Below, piece by piece: positions 44,730-54,889 of a stretch of DNA of 64,000 nt (within the stretch, counting starts at the first letter, position 1; the number at the start of each line of letters is the position of its first letter). The stretch is from Pseudomonas lalucatii. GTDB taxonomy: Bacteria; Pseudomonadota; Gammaproteobacteria; Pseudomonadales; Pseudomonadaceae. The notes under the pieces were generated by a model. It made no database searches, had not been told where the DNA came from, and saw only the letters and a list, made by a program, of their open reading frames with translations. The DNA is taken from assembly GCF_018398425.1 (NCBI RefSeq), contig NZ_JADPMV010000002.1, positions 1 through 64,000 on the forward strand, in the 5' to 3' direction. The translations under genes were made by a program, and so were the position numbers.

Positions 44730-46316
44730 ATGAACGCCAGCTATCAAGAGTCTATAGACACTCCTATAGAGCCCGTCACCAGTACTAGAAATAACAGCAA
44801 TAGAAGAATGCAGATCTTCAGCATTCTAATTGTTATCGCCGTTGCGTTACCGCTTATATTGCTGCCAGAAGAGGGTAAGGGGTTCATCGACTCGCTGTTC
44901 AAGTCGATGACGCATACCTTCGACTTTGCATTTCTATCTCTGCCGCTCGCGGCGATGGGCTTTCTGATTTATCTCGCGTGCACTCGCTACGGCGACATCA
45001 AGCTCAGTGCGGACCAGGCTGCACCCGCAGAGTTCTCCAGAAGCTCATGGATCATGATGGTGTTCCTGGCCGGTATCGCCACCGGGTTGATGCTCTGGGC
45101 GGGAACCGAATGGGCGTATCACTATGCCTGGACGCCTTTCGGGATAGAGCCGAAAACCACTGAAATGTACGTAGTGGGTCAGGCCTATGGTCTCTTTCAC
45201 TGGGGCCCCTCTGCCTGGGCAATCTATTGCGTGCCCGCCATCGCCATGTCCTACATCTATTACGTGCGCAAGAAGCATATTTACAACCTCAGTGAGTCGT
45301 GCCGCGGCGCGCTCGGAGGCCTGGTTGATGGTCCCGTAGGCACTTTCATCAACTATATGTTCCTGTTCGGCATCCTGGGCGCCGCCGCTACCTCTCTCGG
45401 CTTGGGCACGCCCATGATCGGCATGGCCGTAGCCAGTGTGCTGGGGATCGAACCTAGCCTGACCATGGACATCTCCATCATTCTCGCCTGTACGGCAGTC
45501 TTCACGATCAGCAGTGGCTTGGGCCTGGCCAAGGGCATCAAGCGCCTGAGTATTTTCTCGACCGTGGTGACGGTGGCGATCGTGCTGTACATCCTGATGG
45601 TCGGCCCGAGCAAGTTTATTATTGGTCTTGGCTTCGACTCCGTGGGTTATGCCGTCGAAAACTTCATAAAGATGAGCACCTGGACTGACAGTGTCGGTCA
45701 AAGTGGTTTTCCGCAGGCTTGGACGGTGTTCTATTGGGCCTGGTGGATCGCCTACGCCCCCTTTATGGGCATGTTTGTAACGCGCATCTCTCAGGGAAGG
45801 ACCATCCGCGAAGTGATCCTCGGCATGCTCGTCTTCGGCACTGCCGGCACCGCCATGTTCTACATCGTGGTGGGGGGCTATGGCATCGATCTGCAGATGA
45901 CTGAAACCCTTGCCGTGTCGGAAATCGTCAACAGTAAAGGCGGCGCTGCAGCCATTGTCGAGATTTTCAAGACGCTGCCAGGCGCCACCCTTCTTCTGAT
46001 CGCTTTGGCCGTATCCGGCATCGTGCTTCTGGCTACGACCTTCGACTCCGCCGCCTATGTGTTGGCTTGCGCCACCTCCAGCGAGCTCGGCGAGGGTCAA
46101 GAACCCGAAAAGGCCAACCGCCTGTTCTGGTGTTTCGTGATCACGATCCTGCCGCTGGCACTGTTGTTCGTGGGGGGGCTGAAAAGCATGCAGACGGCAT
46201 CGGTGATCGTCGCGCTACCACTGTTGCTGATTCTGTTCTGCATGATGATCACCACGATGCGCTATATGATGGAGGATCGGGCTGCCGAGGCGACTCGAAT
46301 CGGGCGCTCGCATTGA
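44730..46316 (+). CDS. BCCT-family betaine/choline/carnitine-type transporter
   Basis: A 528-aa membrane protein with the 12 hydrophobic segments of BCCT carriers. The tryptophan-rich region in FPQAWTVFYWAWWIAYAPFMGMFVTRISQGRTIREVILG is the family signature (TM8 and following helix). GxGxG-type glycine stretches mark the unwound helix of the fold. It would import a zwitterionic compound such as a betaine, carnitine or sulfonium analogue, which would be the substrate of the island. Behind element B; the LysR gene follows after 144 bp. Confidence 0.93.
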   Translation: MNASYQESIDTPIEPVTSTRNNSNRRMQIFSILIVIAVALPLILLPEEGKGFIDSLFKSMTHTFDFAFLSLPLAAMGFLIYLACTRYGDIKLSADQAAPAEFSRSSWIMMVFLAGIATGLMLWAGTEWAYHYAWTPFGIEPKTTEMYVVGQAYGLFHWGPSAWAIYCVPAIAMSYIYYVRKKHIYNLSESCRGALGGLVDGPVGTFINYMFLFGILGAAATSLGLGTPMIGMAVASVLGIEPSLTMDISIILACTAVFTISSGLGLAKGIKRLSIFSTVVTVAIVLYILMVGPSKFIIGLGFDSVGYAVENFIKMSTWTDSVGQSGFPQAWTVFYWAWWIAYAPFMGMFVTRISQGRTIREVILGMLVFGTAGTAMFYIVVGGYGIDLQMTETLAVSEIVNSKGGAAAIVEIFKTLPGATLLLIALAVSGIVLLATTFDSAAYVLACATSSELGEGQEPEKANRLFWCFVITILPLALLFVGGLKSMQTASVIVALPLLLILFCMMITTMRYMMEDRAAEATRIGRSH

Positions 46317-46460
46317 ACTGCGCAATAATGTGGCGGGGACCGTAATAGTTCGCGAGTCGAGCCGACTGAGGCCCCAGGGATTGCTGACTAGCAGAGCGAA
46401 ACAGTTGTTCAAGCATAGGCAATCCCTGGTCGACCTGGTAAGACGAATGAGGATCAGACG

Positions 46461-47342
46461 ATGAAAAGACCGCCGCCGCATAATTGGTTGTTCGTTTTCA
46501 AGATTATCGTCGAGTCAGGCTCGATTACCGAAGCCTCGGAAAGGCTCAACGTGTCGCAGTCTGCCGTTAGCCAGCAGATCAAGTCCCTGGAGGACTATCT
46601 GGGCGCGCGCCTGATCGTAAGAGGAAAGAAAGGCATTTCCCTGACTGACGTAGGCAAGCATTACTACAATGTCATTAAAGTTGCCTTGGAAAAAATTTCC
46701 GCCACCACCGATCAGCTGTTCGGCTCCGGGCATACCGACATCGTCACCATAAAGTCAAACTATTCCTTTGCCGATACTTGGCTGTCCGGAAAAATCCATG
46801 AGTTCCACAAGCGCTACCCGGACACCCAGGTCGAATTGTACTCCGGTCTATGGCTCACTGATTTCGGTGAAATCGGACGCGGGATAGAAATTCGTTACGG
46901 CGACGGGACCTGGAGTGACGCCAAATGCTACCAACTCACCCAGGATAATATTTTTCCGGTTTGTTCACCCGCGACGCACAGTACGATAAACAAGCTTGAA
47001 GATATATTCGATCACCCCCTGGTCTCCGTGATGGGTAACAAGACTGGATGGCAGGAGTGGTCCAGCGAGCATCAACGAAGCCTGCACATCAAGGCCAGCA
47101 ATCTGCATGTCGAAAGCAATTTATTAGCCTACAAGGCTGCAGCGTCAGGGAATTACATCGCGCTGGGAATAAATTCGCTGGTCGATGGTTTTCTTGCGGA
47201 TGGAAGCTTGGTGAGACTCGAATACGGCGATATGAAAAGCCGCGAAAATTTCTTTATCGTAGAGCCGGAGTACTACAGTATTTCCAATAAAGAAATGCAA
47301 TTTGCCGAGTGGATGAAGTCAGAGTTCAAGCCGGTTAAATAG
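46461..47342 (+). CDS. LysR-family transcriptional regulator (GcvA-like)
   Basis: A 293-aa regulator. The N-terminal winged helix (NWLFVFKIIVESGSITEASERLNVSQSAVSQQIKSLEDYLGARLIVRGKKGISLTDVG) is followed by a periplasmic-binding-like effector domain. It resembles GcvA/TrpI-type regulators. GAGGA lies 7 nt upstream of its ATG. It sits between the BCCT gene and the aldehyde dehydrogenase gene, so it is the likely regulator of both conserved elements. The effector is unknown. Confidence 0.9.
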   Translation: MKRPPPHNWLFVFKIIVESGSITEASERLNVSQSAVSQQIKSLEDYLGARLIVRGKKGISLTDVGKHYYNVIKVALEKISATTDQLFGSGHTDIVTIKSNYSFADTWLSGKIHEFHKRYPDTQVELYSGLWLTDFGEIGRGIEIRYGDGTWSDAKCYQLTQDNIFPVCSPATHSTINKLEDIFDHPLVSVMGNKTGWQEWSSEHQRSLHIKASNLHVESNLLAYKAAASGNYIALGINSLVDGFLADGSLVRLEYGDMKSRENFFIVEPEYYSISNKEMQFAEWMKSEFKPVK

Positions 47343-47475
47343 CACAACCCAGCCAGTTGGTCGATCAACGGGCACGCACCTTTCACACCGGCCACACCGG
47401 CAAGCCGCTCATCAAAAACAGTCAACCGCTATTAGAGTGGAACGGATTTGTTCGTCCATTTATCGAGGAGGCAAC

Positions 47476-48900
47476 ATGAAAACATACCAACTTTTCATCG
47501 ACGGGCAGTGGACCGATGGCGCCGACGGCGTCAAAGAGCCAGTTATTAATCCGGCGACCGAAGAGGTCATTGGCCACTTCTGTCATGCGACGCCCTCGGA
47601 CATTGACCGGGCCGTTGCCTCAGCCGATCAGGGCCTCAAGGATTGGCAAGCGGTGCCGCAATGGGAAAAAGGCGCGATTCTCAAGCGTGCCGCCGAGCTA
47701 TTGCGCCAGCGTAAACAGGACATCGCGCAGGTTTTGACCCTGGAGCAGGGTAAGCCCTTGGCCGAGTCGGTAGGCGAGATCGAGCGCGCCGCTGACTTTA
47801 TCGAGTGGGGCGGCGAGGAAGCGCGGCGCATGGCTGGCCGTCTGATGAGTGGGCGCGACAGCGGGAACACTATCGAGATTCGCAAGGTACCGGTCGGTGT
47901 GGTCGCCGCCTTTTCCCCATGGAACTTCCCAGTTGTGCTGACCGCCAAGAAACTTGCCGGGCTGCTGGGCGCAGGCTGTTCCTGTGTCGTCAAGCCGGCA
48001 GAGGAAACCCCCGGCGCGGCGATTGAACTTGTCAAAGCGCTGCTTGACGCCGGCGTTCCAGCCAGGACGCTAAACGTGGTACTCGGTAACCCCGCGCAGA
48101 TATCAAGCCAACTGATCGCAGCCCCGTCCGTTCGCAAGATCACCTTTACCGGATCCTCGCCGGTGGGCAAATTGCTGGCGGCGAAGGCCGGCGAAGTCAT
48201 GAAACCTGTCACTATGGAATTGGGTGGCCATTCCCCGGTCATCATCTTCGACGATGTCGACATCGAGCCTCTCGCGAAGATGTTGGTCGCCAAGAAGTTC
48301 TTCAACGCCGGCCAAGTGTGCGTTTCCCCCACACGTTTCTTTGTCCATGAAAGCAAATATGAGCAGTTTGTCGCGCTGTTCTGCGAGCACGCCAAGCATT
48401 TGATCGTTGGCAATGGTAGCGCCCACACCACGCAAATGGGGCCGCTTGCCAATGAGCGTCGCCTGCAGGCTATGGAGCAGCTAATTGCAGACGCCGTATC
48501 GAAGGGAGCCAGGATCGAGATCGGTGGCCGGCGCATCGGTGAGCAGGGGTTCTATTTCGAGCCCACGGTGCTTACCCGCGTCAGCCTGGATGCGGACCTT
48601 ATGAGCAACGAAATCTTTGGTCCGGTAGTCCCGATCCTGCCGTTCAATGATGAAGATGAAGTGCTGCGGATTGCCAATGACGTCGATTATGGCCTGGCAG
48701 CCTACCTGTTCACCCATGACTCGAAGCGTCAACAACGCTTCAGTGAACAACTGACCGCTGGAACCATTGGTGTCAACGATGTCCCGGCGCACATTGCCGA
48801 AGTACCACTGGGTGGGTGGGGTGACAGCGGTTATGGTGTCGAGGGTGGCATCGAAGCGCTGGACGCTTACATGAAGAGCAAGTTCGTCAGCCTTCGTTGA
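47476..48900 (+). CDS. Succinate-semialdehyde-dehydrogenase-type aldehyde dehydrogenase
   Basis: A 474-aa NAD(P)-dependent ALDH from the ATG at 47476 with GGAGG 4 nt upstream; the frame start 39 bp earlier has no such site. The catalytic Glu (MELGGHSPVIIF) and Cys (FFNAGQVCVSPTRFFV) are present, as is the cofactor site VVAAFSPWNFPVVLTAKKLAGLLGAG. GabD-like enzymes oxidise succinate semialdehyde or similar omega-oxo acids. It closes the island and would take the aldehyde made by the alcohol dehydrogenase. Confidence 0.9.
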   Translation: MKTYQLFIDGQWTDGADGVKEPVINPATEEVIGHFCHATPSDIDRAVASADQGLKDWQAVPQWEKGAILKRAAELLRQRKQDIAQVLTLEQGKPLAESVGEIERAADFIEWGGEEARRMAGRLMSGRDSGNTIEIRKVPVGVVAAFSPWNFPVVLTAKKLAGLLGAGCSCVVKPAEETPGAAIELVKALLDAGVPARTLNVVLGNPAQISSQLIAAPSVRKITFTGSSPVGKLLAAKAGEVMKPVTMELGGHSPVIIFDDVDIEPLAKMLVAKKFFNAGQVCVSPTRFFVHESKYEQFVALFCEHAKHLIVGNGSAHTTQMGPLANERRLQAMEQLIADAVSKGARIEIGGRRIGEQGFYFEPTVLTRVSLDADLMSNEIFGPVVPILPFNDEDEVLRIANDVDYGLAAYLFTHDSKRQQRFSEQLTAGTIGVNDVPAHIAEVPLGGWGDSGYGVEGGIEALDAYMKSKFVSLR

Positions 48901-49401
48901 CGCTCAAAAATATGGTGGCGGCTACTCGCCCCACCATATGTCGATATGGTCACAGCTTTTCACCGCCCCTCACGGGCCAAATGATTCCAGATACTTCCAT
49001 CGCCTACTGGGAAAGCACTTGATGGTCGGCATTCTGCGAATCGGCAGATCTGCAATCAGCATGGCTACCTGTTGAATCGATGGAAATGCACTGCTTGCGG
49101 AACGCCGTGAGCGCAGACGCCAGTCTCTGGTTTCAGGCAGAAGTCGAACTGCATGAGGCTGGTTACAGAACGACTTCGTGACCTTCAGCATGACCTTCGA
49201 GCCAGTTTCTCCCCCGAGGCACATGTAGCTGTCCGGTGCGAAGAGAATCCGAAGAAGTCCGAATCCGGCGAACCTGTCGAAACGCTCAGCGCTGGTTCTG
49301 CCGCGGCAGGCACTCCCTGCCGCAGAAGAGCGAGCAAGGGCCACTAATTACTCCTGCTCTCTAGAGAAACGCGGGTATGTCGCCGCGAAGCACGGCGTCG
49401 C
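48901..49401. other. 500-bp stretch without a recognised gene
   Basis: A 9-bp inverted repeat (ATATGGTGG/CCACCATAT, about 48909-48939) follows the aldehyde dehydrogenase and could end its transcript, though no T-tract is seen. An open frame on the minus strand (48970-49344) has no ribosome-binding site and no recognisable similarity and is not called. The stretch may be decayed DNA at the right edge of the island. Confidence 0.5.
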
Positions 49402-50190
49402 TCAGCTCTGCAGAAAGTCCAGCACGGGCTGCGTGAAAGCCTCACCGGCCTCGACATTGGACAGGTGCGCCGCGGGCAGCTCGAGTAGCCGCGCCCCCGG
49501 GATACGCTCGGCCATGAAGCGGCCATCGGCCACCGTGGTCACCGGGTCGGCGCTACCGGCGACGATCAGGGTCGGAGTCCGAATCGACTCGAGTTGCTCG
49601 CAGTAATCGGCATCGCGCACCGCCGCGCAGTTCGCCGCATAGCCGCGGGAAGATGTCTGCGCCAGCATGGCCACCACGGCTTCGACCCGGGCCGGCTCGG
49701 CTGCGGCGAAGCCGGCGGTGAACCAGCGCGCGATGGAGGCGTCGCGCAGCGCCTGCATGGCCGCCTGGCCATCGCGCAGCACGCTGTCGATGCGCGGGTT
49801 CCACACCTCGGGGCTGGCAATCTTCGCCGCGGTGTTGCACAGCACCAGCTTGTCCAGGCGCTCGCCGGCGTTGATCGCCAGCCACTGGCCGATCAGGCCA
49901 CCCATGGACAGACCGCAGAAATGCGCCTTGGCAATATCCAGGGCATCGAGCAACGCCAGTACGTCGCGGCCATTCTGCTCGATGCTGTAAAAGCCATCGC
50001 TGACCAGCGAGTGGCCATGGCCGCGGGTGTCATAGCGCAGCACACGGAAATGCTGGGTGAAGGCCGGCATCTGCGCGTCCCACATGTGCAGGTCCGTGCC
50101 CAGGGAGTTGGACAAGACCAGTACCGGCGCGCCGGCCGGCCCTTCGAGCTGATAATTCAATGCACCGTCGGCGAGTTGGACAACCGGCAT
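49402..50190 (-). CDS. pcaD: 3-oxoadipate enol-lactonase
   Basis: A 262-aa alpha/beta hydrolase from the ATG at 50190 with GAGGA 8 nt upstream. The nucleophile elbow FCGLSMGGLIGQW carries the catalytic Ser and the His is in LPAAHLSNVEAGE. It hydrolyses 3-oxoadipate enol-lactone to 3-oxoadipate. It is the last gene of pcaIJFD, 98 bp after pcaF. Confidence 0.93.
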   Translation of the reverse strand: MPVVQLADGALNYQLEGPAGAPVLVLSNSLGTDLHMWDAQMPAFTQHFRVLRYDTRGHGHSLVSDGFYSIEQNGRDVLALLDALDIAKAHFCGLSMGGLIGQWLAINAGERLDKLVLCNTAAKIASPEVWNPRIDSVLRDGQAAMQALRDASIARWFTAGFAAAEPARVEAVVAMLAQTSSRGYAANCAAVRDADYCEQLESIRTPTLIVAGSADPVTTVADGRFMAERIPGARLLELPAAHLSNVEAGEAFTQPVLDFLQS

Positions 50191-50288
50191 TAGGCGATTC
50201 CTCACTAGAACATTCATTACAGGAGGCCGACCCGCGTTGCGCAACTGGCTCGCGTGCGCCCGGGTCGCCCATCATCCACTATCGCGGT

Positions 50289-51490
<1,202 letters not shown>

Positions 51491-51494
<4 letters not shown>

Positions 51495-52273
51495 TCCTCA
51501 CCTCCGGCCTGGCCGTGGGCGGCGGCGGTGCGGGCCTCCAGGGCGCGCAGGGCTTCGAGCTCCACTGCCGTCGGCGCGGCGGTCTCGGCGACGCTGTCGG
51601 CAAAGCGGATGGCCCAGCCGGTGGCGGCCACCACCTGCTCGCGGGTCACCCCCGGGTGCAGCGAGGTGACGACGAACTCGTTGGTGCCGGCTTCCGGCTC
51701 CATGATGCACAGGTCGGTGATGATGCCCACCGGGCCGGCGCCGGGCAGGCCCAGCTGCTGGCGGTGGTCGCCGCCCTCGCCATGGCCGACCGAGGTGATG
51801 AAGGCCAGCTTGTCGACGAAGGTACGGTGCGACTGCTTGAGGATGATCAGCACCTGCTTGGCCGAACCGGCGATCTCCGGCGCGCCGCCGGCACCCGGCA
51901 GGCGCACCCTGGGCGCATGATAATCGCCGATCACCGTGGTGTTGATGTTGCCGTACTTGTCGACCTGGGCGGCGCCGAGGAAGCCGACGTCGATGCGCCC
52001 GCCCTGCAGCCAGTAGCGGAAGATCTCGCCGGTGGGCACCACGGTGTCGGCGGTCTCGGCCAGTTCGCCGTCGCCGATGGACAGCGGCAGCACACTCGGT
52101 TTGGCGCCGATCGGGCCGGATTCGTAGATCAGTACCACGTCCGGCGAGGACGTCAGGCGCGCCAGGTTGGCGGCCTTGGACGGCAGGCCGATGCCGACGA
52201 AGCACACCGCGCCGTTGTTCAGGCGGCGGGCGGCGGCCACGGTCATCATTTCATTGGTGCTGTAGGCGCTCAT
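51491..52273 (-). CDS. pcaJ: 3-oxoadipate CoA-transferase beta subunit
   Basis: A 260-aa family I CoA-transferase subunit. The catalytic-Glu neighbourhood is [13 protein letters not shown] and the C-terminus is Ala-rich. It starts with a TGATG overlap with pcaI. GGAGG lies just upstream within the end of pcaI. With PcaI it moves CoA from succinyl-CoA to 3-oxoadipate. Confidence 0.95.
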
Positions 52274-53130
52274 CACTTGGCCTCCTGCTGCGCGGCCAGT
52301 TTGGCCTTGAACTCTGAGAAATCGGCGGTGCCGCGGATGTATTCGTCGATCCAGGCGCTGAAGCGCTCGCGATCCCGGGCGATCGGGTCCCAGGCCTGGT
52401 AGAAGCGGTTGTCGCGCTCGGAGTAGCCCAGGGCATAGGACGGATGGGCCCCGCCCGGCACATGGCAGACCGCGGTCAGCGCCCAGCTCGGCAGAACGCA
52501 GGCGTTCATCGGCGCATTCAGGTCGTCGACGATCTCTTCGACGGTGACGATGCAGCGCTTGGCCGCCAGGGCAGCTTCCTTCTGCACGCCGAGGATGCCC
52601 CAGAGCAGCACGTTGCCCTTGCGGTCGGCCTTCTGCGCATGGATCACGGTGACGTCCGGGCGCACGCTCGGTACCGCCGCCAGCACTTCGCCGGTGAACG
52701 GGCAGGTGACCGTCTTGATCAGCGGGTTGACCTTGGGCAGGTCGGAGCCGGCGTAGGCGCGCAACACGGCGAACGGCAGGCCCGAGGCGCCGGCGACATA
52801 GGCGTTGGCCAGGTCCGCATGGCTGTGTTCCTCGATTTCCAGCGGCTGCGGCCAGCCCTTCTCCACCGCGTCGCGCAGGCGGTGCAGCGAGCCGACGCCG
52901 GGGTTGCCACCCCAGGAGAACACCAGCTTTTTGGCGCAACCGGCACCGATCAGCAGGTCATAGACCAGGTCCGGGGTCATGCGTACCAGGGTCAGCTCGC
53001 GCTTGTTCTGGCGGATCAGCTCATGGCTGGCGGCGGTGGGGATCAGGTGCGTGAAGCCTTCGAGGGCGACGGTGTCGCCGTCGTTGACGAAGCGTTTGAT
53101 CGCCTCGCCCAGGGAAATGATTTCGGCCAT
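52273..53130 (-). CDS. pcaI: 3-oxoadipate CoA-transferase alpha subunit
   Basis: A 285-aa protein from the ATG at 53130 (MAEIISLGEAIKRFVNDGDTVALEGFTHLIP); the longer frame upstream would run through the promoter region and the PcaR-like sites. The family I transferase segments VFSWGGNPGVGSLHRLRDAVEKG and HSHADLANAYVAG are present. It heads the pcaIJFD operon. Confidence 0.95.
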   Translation of the reverse strand: MAEIISLGEAIKRFVNDGDTVALEGFTHLIPTAASHELIRQNKRELTLVRMTPDLVYDLLIGAGCAKKLVFSWGGNPGVGSLHRLRDAVEKGWPQPLEIEEHSHADLANAYVAGASGLPFAVLRAYAGSDLPKVNPLIKTVTCPFTGEVLAAVPSVRPDVTVIHAQKADRKGNVLLWGILGVQKEAALAAKRCIVTVEEIVDDLNAPMNACVLPSWALTAVCHVPGGAHPSYALGYSERDNRFYQAWDPIARDRERFSAWIDEYIRGTADFSEFKAKLAAQQEAK

Positions 53131-53214
53131 CGGAGTTACTCTCGCTCGGTTGACGGTGCCACCGGCTGAGGGTGGCGGGTGAGTCAACGGTAAGCCGAGC
53201 GGCCCACTCAAACA

Positions 53215-53248
53215 ATCCGATAATCGCTTATCCGTGCGATTACCGAAC
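53215..53248. promoter_or_regulatory. Pair of PcaR-like operator sites upstream of pcaI
   Basis: GTGCGATTACCGAAC at 53234-53248 is the reverse complement of GTTCGGTAATCGCAC, one base from the 15-bp P. putida PcaR site as I recall it (GTTCGATAATCGCAC). A second, weaker copy on the plus strand (53215-53229, with CGATAATCGC) lies next to it. They are 85-118 bp before the pcaI start, so IclR-type PcaR control of pcaIJFD is likely. No pcaR gene is in the window. Confidence 0.7.
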
Positions 53249-53253
53249 ACTGT

Positions 53254-54156
53254 CTAGGCAAGCGCCTCCGCCATGCCCAGGGTCAGGGTGCGCTGCGCGT
53301 GCAGGCGCTGGACGATGCGCTCGACTATCTCCAGCCGCGCCACGGCCCCGGCACGCATCTCGTCCATGGCGCCCAGGGCGGCGGCAGCCTTCTCCAGGCC
53401 CGTGCCGGTGGATTGGCCGATGTGCTCGAGCCCTGCCCTTGCCTCCTGCGCCGATTGCTGCAGGCCGGCGGCGATCTGGCGAATCTCGCCACTGGACTCG
53501 TTGGCGCGCTGGGCCAGGTGGCGCACCTCGTCGGCGACCACGGCGAAACCGCGGCCGTGATCACCCGCCCGCGCAGCCTCGATGGCCGCGTTGAGCGCCA
53601 GCAGGTTGGTCTGCTTGGCGATGTCCTGAATGCTGCCGACGATGGCGCCGATGCGCAGCGACTGTTGCGACAGGCCATCGAACACCCGGTCGATGCTGTC
53701 CATGTAGCCGGCCAGTTCGCGGATCGCCGCCTCGCACGCCTGGATGCTGGCGGCGCTGAACTGCACCTTCTCGCCGCCGGCGCGCGCCAGGTCGGTGGCG
53801 TACTGCATGTCCTGCTCGGTGCGCTGGATGCCCTCGAGCAACTGCGCCAGGGGGGCGCGCAGCGCAGGCACGGGAGCGACCGGCGCTTCGACCGGCGCTG
53901 CCGCTGCCGGCAACGCCGGTTCCGGCGCCGGCGGTAGCGGCGCAGGCACCGACACCGGCACCTCGACCAGGGTCGGCGGCAAGCGCTGATAGAGCAGCCC
54001 GGCCAGGGCGAGGCAGGCCAACGACAGTGCGGCCAGCCCCTCTTCCAGGGGACTATCGAGCAGCAGGCCGGCGGCGGCCAGGGCCGCCGTCAGTTGCAAC
54101 AGCGCCGCCAGGGGTTTCTGCCAGCGGCGTGGGGATTGAGCAGCTATCTGGGTCAT
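53254..54156 (-). CDS. Short chemoreceptor-like (MCP signalling domain) protein without sensor domain
   Basis: A 300-aa protein, about half the usual MCP length. Two N-terminal hydrophobic segments ([17 protein letters not shown] and [16 protein letters not shown]) are followed by a Pro/Ala-rich linker (about residues 60-100) and a signalling domain with the CheA/CheW-binding tip [40 protein letters not shown]. No periplasmic ligand-binding domain or HAMP is seen. It lies between the liv-type ABC genes and pcaI on the same strand. It may take its input from another protein such as the ABC binding protein. Confidence 0.75.
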   Translation of the reverse strand: MTQIAAQSPRRWQKPLAALLQLTAALAAAGLLLDSPLEEGLAALSLACLALAGLLYQRLPPTLVEVPVSVPAPLPPAPEPALPAAAAPVEAPVAPVPALRAPLAQLLEGIQRTEQDMQYATDLARAGGEKVQFSAASIQACEAAIRELAGYMDSIDRVFDGLSQQSLRIGAIVGSIQDIAKQTNLLALNAAIEAARAGDHGRGFAVVADEVRHLAQRANESSGEIRQIAAGLQQSAQEARAGLEHIGQSTGTGLEKAAAALGAMDEMRAGAVARLEIVERIVQRLHAQRTLTLGMAEALA

Positions 54157-54172
54157 GGAGGGGTCCCTGGCC

Positions 54173-54889
54173 TCACAGGCCGATATGGTTCTGCAGGATC
54201 TCGGGCCGGGTCTTCAGCTCGGCGCTGGGGCCGTCATAAACCACCCGCCCCTTGACCATGATCATGCTGCGATCGGTCAGGTCGAGCAGCACGTTGACGT
54301 TCTTGTCCACCACCAGGGTGGCGATGCCGCTGGCCTTGATCAGCCGGATCACCTGCCAGATCTCCTTGCGGATCAGCGGCGCCAGGCCCTCGGTGGCCTC
54401 GTCGAGGATCACCAGCTCGGGGTTGGTCATCAGCGCGCGACCGATGGCCACCATCTGCTGCTCGCCGCCGGAGAGGTTGCCGGTCAGGTGAGCGAAGCGC
54501 TCGGCCAGGCGCGGGAAGGTCGCCAGCACCCGCTCCAGGTCCCAGTCGCGGCGTCCGTCCAGGCCCGGCCGGGCCGCCATGATCAGGCTCTCGCGCACGC
54601 TCAGGTTGGGGAACATGCCGCGGCCTTCCGGCACGTAGCCGATGCCGCGGCGGATGATCTGGTGGGTGGCGCGGCCGCCGCAACGCTCGCCACGGATCAG
54701 CACCTCGCCGCGCCGCGCCGGGGTCAGGCCCAGCAACGAGCGGATGGTGGTGCTCTTGCCCATGCCGTTGCGCCCCATCAGCGCCAGGGTCTCGCCCGGC
54801 TGGATCTGCAGGTCGACGCCATGCAGGACGTGGCTGTTGCCGTAGTAGGTATGCAGGCCGGTGGCCTGCACCAGGGCTTGTGTGCTCAT
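54173..54889 (-). CDS. Branched-chain/aromatic ABC transporter ATPase (LivF-like)
   Basis: A 238-aa ATPase from the ATG at 54889, in a TGATG overlap with the LivG-like gene. Walker [17 protein letters not shown], signature [15 protein letters not shown] and Walker [15 protein letters not shown] are present. With the LivG-, LivM- and LivH-like proteins and the binding protein it would import an aromatic acid or related compound, judging from the cat/pca neighbours. Confidence 0.92.
   Translation of the reverse strand: MSTQALVQATGLHTYYGNSHVLHGVDLQIQPGETLALMGRNGMGKSTTIRSLLGLTPARRGEVLIRGERCGGRATHQIIRRGIGYVPEGRGMFPNLSVRESLIMAARPGLDGRRDWDLERVLATFPRLAERFAHLTGNLSGGEQQMVAIGRALMTNPELVILDEATEGLAPLIRKEIWQVIRLIKASGIATLVVDKNVNVLLDLTDRSMIMVKGRVVYDGPSAELKTRPEILQNHIGL

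Noticed and set aside
39911..48900. A gamma-butyrolactone (blcABC-type) operon
   Set aside because: A lactonase and a semialdehyde dehydrogenase fit, but the alcohol dehydrogenase is zinc-type rather than iron-type, and the lyase, NIF3-like protein and BCCT carrier do not belong to it.
48970..49344. A 124-codon minus-strand frame as a gene
   Set aside because: No ribosome-binding site, no domain and uneven composition.
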